From assembly GCF_003444775.1 (NCBI RefSeq), contig NZ_CP021081.1, positions 2,096,001 through 2,160,000 on the forward strand: DNA of 64,000 nt. Reading direction: 5' to 3'. This document shows positions 63,745-64,000 of the stretch, in pieces. The notes beneath the pieces are model-generated. The model was not told the DNA's origin. It saw nothing but the letters and a program-made list of their open reading frames with translations, and searched no databases. Source of the DNA: Deinococcus ficus (GTDB taxonomy: Bacteria > Deinococcota > Deinococci > Deinococcales > Deinococcaceae). A program made the translations under genes and the position numbers. Position 1 is the stretch's first letter. Each line of letters opens with the position of its first letter.

Positions 63745-63892
63745 CTGGCGGGGCGGGATTCGAACCCGCGACCTACTGATTAAGAGAACCTTTCACTGTC
63801 GGCCCGCGGTCCTGCGTGGACTCGGGCAAGGGGGCATGAAAGGAGCCGTCCCTACGGACAGTCAATTGCTCTCCCAGCTGAGCTACCCGCCA
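63745..63892 (-). tRNA. Interrupted tRNA-Lys(CTT)-like gene, 75-base insertion
   Basis: Exon-like parts 63860-63892 and 63745-63784 join to a standard tRNA-Lys. They give acceptor TGGCGGG / CCCGCCA, anticodon stem ATTGA / TCAGT with loop CTCTTAA (anticodon CTT), and T-arm GCGGG-TTCGAAT-CCCGC. The insertion 63785-63859 sits between positions 33 and 34. It has hairpin CCGT-AGGG-ACGG, the 7-bp stem CCTTTCA / TGAAAGG, and the core CCTTGCCCG ... CGGGCCGAC. Confidence 0.65.
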
Positions 63893-63907
63893 GACGGGTG
63901 GTGCGGT

Positions 63908-63927
63908 GGGCGCCCGCTCAGGCGCCC
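63908..63927. repeat. Short perfect inverted repeat at window end
   Basis: GGGCGCC, six bases and GGCGCCC. It lies upstream of the RNA array on its strand and may be a terminator of a gene beyond the window; nothing else can be supported in 63893-64000. Confidence 0.4.
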
Positions 63928-64000
63928 GGAAGCGGTTCAGCGCTGCGCGCCGTGCGGTCCTGCGTGTGGGTGTGGGCGCAGCGCATCAGCACGCGACGCT

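Noticed and set aside
63435..63892. Group I introns in the tRNA genes
   Set aside because: The insertions are only 45 to about 90 bases, too short for a group I core, and one interrupts the stem rather than the loop. No P3-P8 elements are seen.

Overview
The window looks like chromosomal DNA of a Deinococcus. The background is GC-rich. It carries a bacterial Ro60 orthologue (rsr), an archaeal/eukaryotic-type prolyl-tRNA synthetase and a split MoxR/VWA/SWIM cluster. Many start codons sit 6-7 bases after a TAnnnT box, which is the leaderless-mRNA layout common in this genus. The species is not identifiable from what I can see.

Layout. 1-4.7 kb: the end of a minor-pilin operon (type IV pilus). 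4.8-6.9 kb: a zinc-ribbon protein, a 2Fe-2S ferredoxin and an MBL-fold hydrolase. 6.9-20.6 kb: two halves of one conserved cluster (VWA + DUF5682; MoxR ATPase + DUF5691 + SWIM). They are separated by a sodium-pump methylmalonyl-CoA decarboxylase operon and a three-GAF histidine kinase. Both half-operons have a promoter overlapping a near-identical 17-bp palindrome that resembles the Deinococcus radiation/desiccation response motif. 20.6-35.6 kb: a DOMON protein with two paralogous membrane proteins, an M32 carboxypeptidase, a KptA/Sir2/double-Nudix group, a cysteine-desulfurase-like enzyme, an FMN riboswitch with a complete rib operon, several small housekeeping genes, comF and proS.

35.65-58.85 kb is a 23-kb genomic island integrated in a tRNA-Met(CAT) gene. 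A perfect 71-bp direct repeat of the tRNA 3' part marks both ends, and a tyrosine integrase lies beside the intact tRNA. The cargo looks like a defence and nuclease collection. It includes a reverse transcriptase plus SLATT membrane protein with a structured putative RNA between them, a DUF2075 nuclease-helicase, two MazG-type pyrophosphohydrolases, an HsdR-N-like protein, an Mrr nuclease fused to a zinc/membrane tail, a GIY-YIG protein, four HNH proteins and a divergent family-A-like polymerase. Two IS5-like elements are present. One interrupts a membrane-protein gene that can be rebuilt exactly by removing the IS.

58.9-64 kb returns to the chromosome: tRNA-Ala, a TrmB-type regulator, a Mug-type DNA glycosylase, a membrane protein and rsr. 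Upstream of rsr and on the same strand is an unusual array: ordinary and odd tRNA-like genes, a Y-RNA-like closed-stem RNA, and three tRNA-like genes interrupted by 45-90-base insertions that share one core motif. This array and the RT/SLATT locus are the strongest candidates for something undescribed.
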